In this document: in pieces, positions 22,355-23,306 of the stretch
Numbering within the stretch: the stretch's first letter is position 1
Layout of the letters: every line of letters begins with the position of its first letter
Assembly (NCBI GenBank): GCA_964487505.1
Contig: CAZARD010000071.1
Span: forward strand, 1-23,306
From: JAFDVJ01 sp964487505
GTDB lineage: Bacteria; Acidobacteriota; Blastocatellia; Pyrinomonadales; Pyrinomonadaceae
Direction of reading: 5' to 3'
DNA: 23,306 nucleotides
Made by a program: the position numbers and the translations under genes
The notes under the pieces: model-generated
What the model was told of the DNA's origin: nothing
What the model saw: the letters and a program-made list of their open reading frames with translations, nothing else
Databases searched by the model: none

Positions 22355-23302
22355 ATGGCCTGTTTCCGACTTATGAAAATACTGCTTTTCTTGCTGCTTT
22401 TGGCTTTCTCGATCCCCGCCCAAACGCGTGAGATGGCGGTTACCATCGACGACCTGCCTGTCGTTTCGACCCGCTCCGATCTCGCAACCCGCCGCAAGAT
22501 CACACGAAAGCTGCTCGGACACATTGCGAAAGCCAGGATACCGGCGATCGGTTTCGTGAATGAGGGCAAGCTCTACGCCGACGGCACGCGTGATGAGGCG
22601 CAGGTCGATCTGCTTCGAATGTGGCTAAGGTCGGGACTCGAACTCGGAAACCATACGTATTCGCATATGAGCCTTCACGACAACCCGCTCGATGCGTTCG
22701 AGGCCGACATCCTCAAGGGCGAGGTCATCACCAAAGAACTGCTGAAAGCGAACGGTTCGACGATGAAGTTCTTTCGCCATCCGTATCTCGCGACGGGACT
22801 CAGTTTGGAGATCAAACGCGGCCTCGACGCGTTTCTACAAGAACACGGTTACACCATCGCGCCCGTGACGGTCGACAATGCCGACTGGATATTCGCCCGG
22901 GCCTATGACAACGCCTTCGACAAGAACGACAAGGCGCTGATGAGGAGGATCGGCGCCGAATACGTTAGATACATGTCGGAGAAGCTCGTTTATTTCGAAC
23001 GGCAGGCCCTCAAGACGTTCGGACGGGAGATCAAACAGGTACTTCTGATACACGCCAACCGTATCAATTCCGATTATTTGGATGATCTCGCCAAAGCGAT
23101 CAAGGCGCGCGGGTATCGATTCATCTCGCTTGAAGCCGCGTTGAAGGACGACGCGTACCGATCGCCCGACAATTTCGTTAAGCGCGCCGGGATTTCGTGG
23201 CTTCACCGGTGGGCTCTCGACAAAGGCAATGACAACGTGGTTCCCGGTGAACCGCGCGTTGCCGCGTTCGTGTTGAAGACCTCTGGATTCGACTCAGAAT
23301 AA
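22355..23302 (+). CDS. Secreted polysaccharide deacetylase (NodB-homology) family protein
   Basis: A 315-residue exported carbohydrate-esterase-4-type protein. An N-terminal hydrophobic signal segment (about 7-22, ending SIPAQ) is followed by motif 1 TIDD (30-33; D33 metal ligand), motif 2 GNHTYSH with H100 and H104, motif 3 RHPYL (141-145, the R-P-Y of the active site) and a late LLIHANR segment matching the last motif. The catalytic set therefore looks complete. The role would be removal of N-acetyl groups from a cell-surface or extracellular polymer in the periplasm. ATG 22355 is preferred because GGTGAG lies six bases upstream; ATG 22373 would still give a signal peptide. The stop falls four bases before the window end. 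Confidence 0.9.
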   Translation: MACFRLMKILLFLLLLAFSIPAQTREMAVTIDDLPVVSTRSDLATRRKITRKLLGHIAKARIPAIGFVNEGKLYADGTRDEAQVDLLRMWLRSGLELGNHTYSHMSLHDNPLDAFEADILKGEVITKELLKANGSTMKFFRHPYLATGLSLEIKRGLDAFLQEHGYTIAPVTVDNADWIFARAYDNAFDKNDKALMRRIGAEYVRYMSEKLVYFERQALKTFGREIKQVLLIHANRINSDYLDDLAKAIKARGYRFISLEAALKDDAYRSPDNFVKRAGISWLHRWALDKGNDNVVPGEPRVAAFVLKTSGFDSE

Positions 23303-23306
23303 ACCC

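Overview
The window is GC-rich bacterial chromosome, complete except for one 100-base N gap. The best guess is an Acidobacteriota genome, possibly Blastocatellia/Pyrinomonadales. This rests on a very large Oar-like TonB-dependent receptor with an N-terminal carboxypeptidase-regulatory domain, TPR units with a WLWLAS core, and intergenic tracts of ATTCCAG/ATTTTGG-type short repeats. It is a judgement from gene style, not a phylogeny.

Layout. (1) 52-759: a short-chain dehydrogenase on +, converging on (2) 1148-10071, a five-gene minus-strand chemosensory operon. In transcription order it encodes a TPR/zinc-ribbon/receiver protein, a CheW-like adaptor, two tandem methyl-accepting-type signalling proteins without a periplasmic domain, and a hybrid CheA kinase with a receiver. 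The set looks like the type IV pilus (Pil-Chp/Hmp) class of chemosensory system and has no cheR or cheB. (3) 10404-11324: a thioredoxin-reductase-like flavoprotein without the CxxC. (4) 11540-15250: the TonB-dependent receptor, with a recognisable promoter, a structured leader and a strong terminator. (5) 15300-16045: a non-coding repeat island made of ATTCCAG tracts around a nested hairpin (REP-like) inverted repeat. (6) 16046-19591, all minus: rpmE, [repeat tract plus N gap], DUF1385 membrane protein, prfA, [repeat tract with palindrome], histidine phosphatase. The rpmE-DUF1385-prfA order is a familiar conserved neighbourhood, here split by repeats. (7) 19687-20877 minus: a SAM-dependent methyltransferase. 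Divergent from it, (8) 20917-23302 plus: two translationally coupled DinB-like paralogues, a VOC-fold protein and a secreted polysaccharide deacetylase.

How the genes work together. The chemosensory operon carries a complete core signalling chain: receptors, CheW and CheA with its own receiver. Its likely output is the unusual TPR-zinc-receiver protein, probably acting on surface motility or pili rather than flagella. The receptor at 11540 is an outer-membrane uptake or adhesion protein under its own promoter. The rpmE-prfA block is translation housekeeping. The 20917-23302 group has no recognisable shared pathway. The most unusual material is the domain architecture and degenerate signalling domains of the chemosensory operon, and the repeat/palindrome elements between 15300 and 19270.
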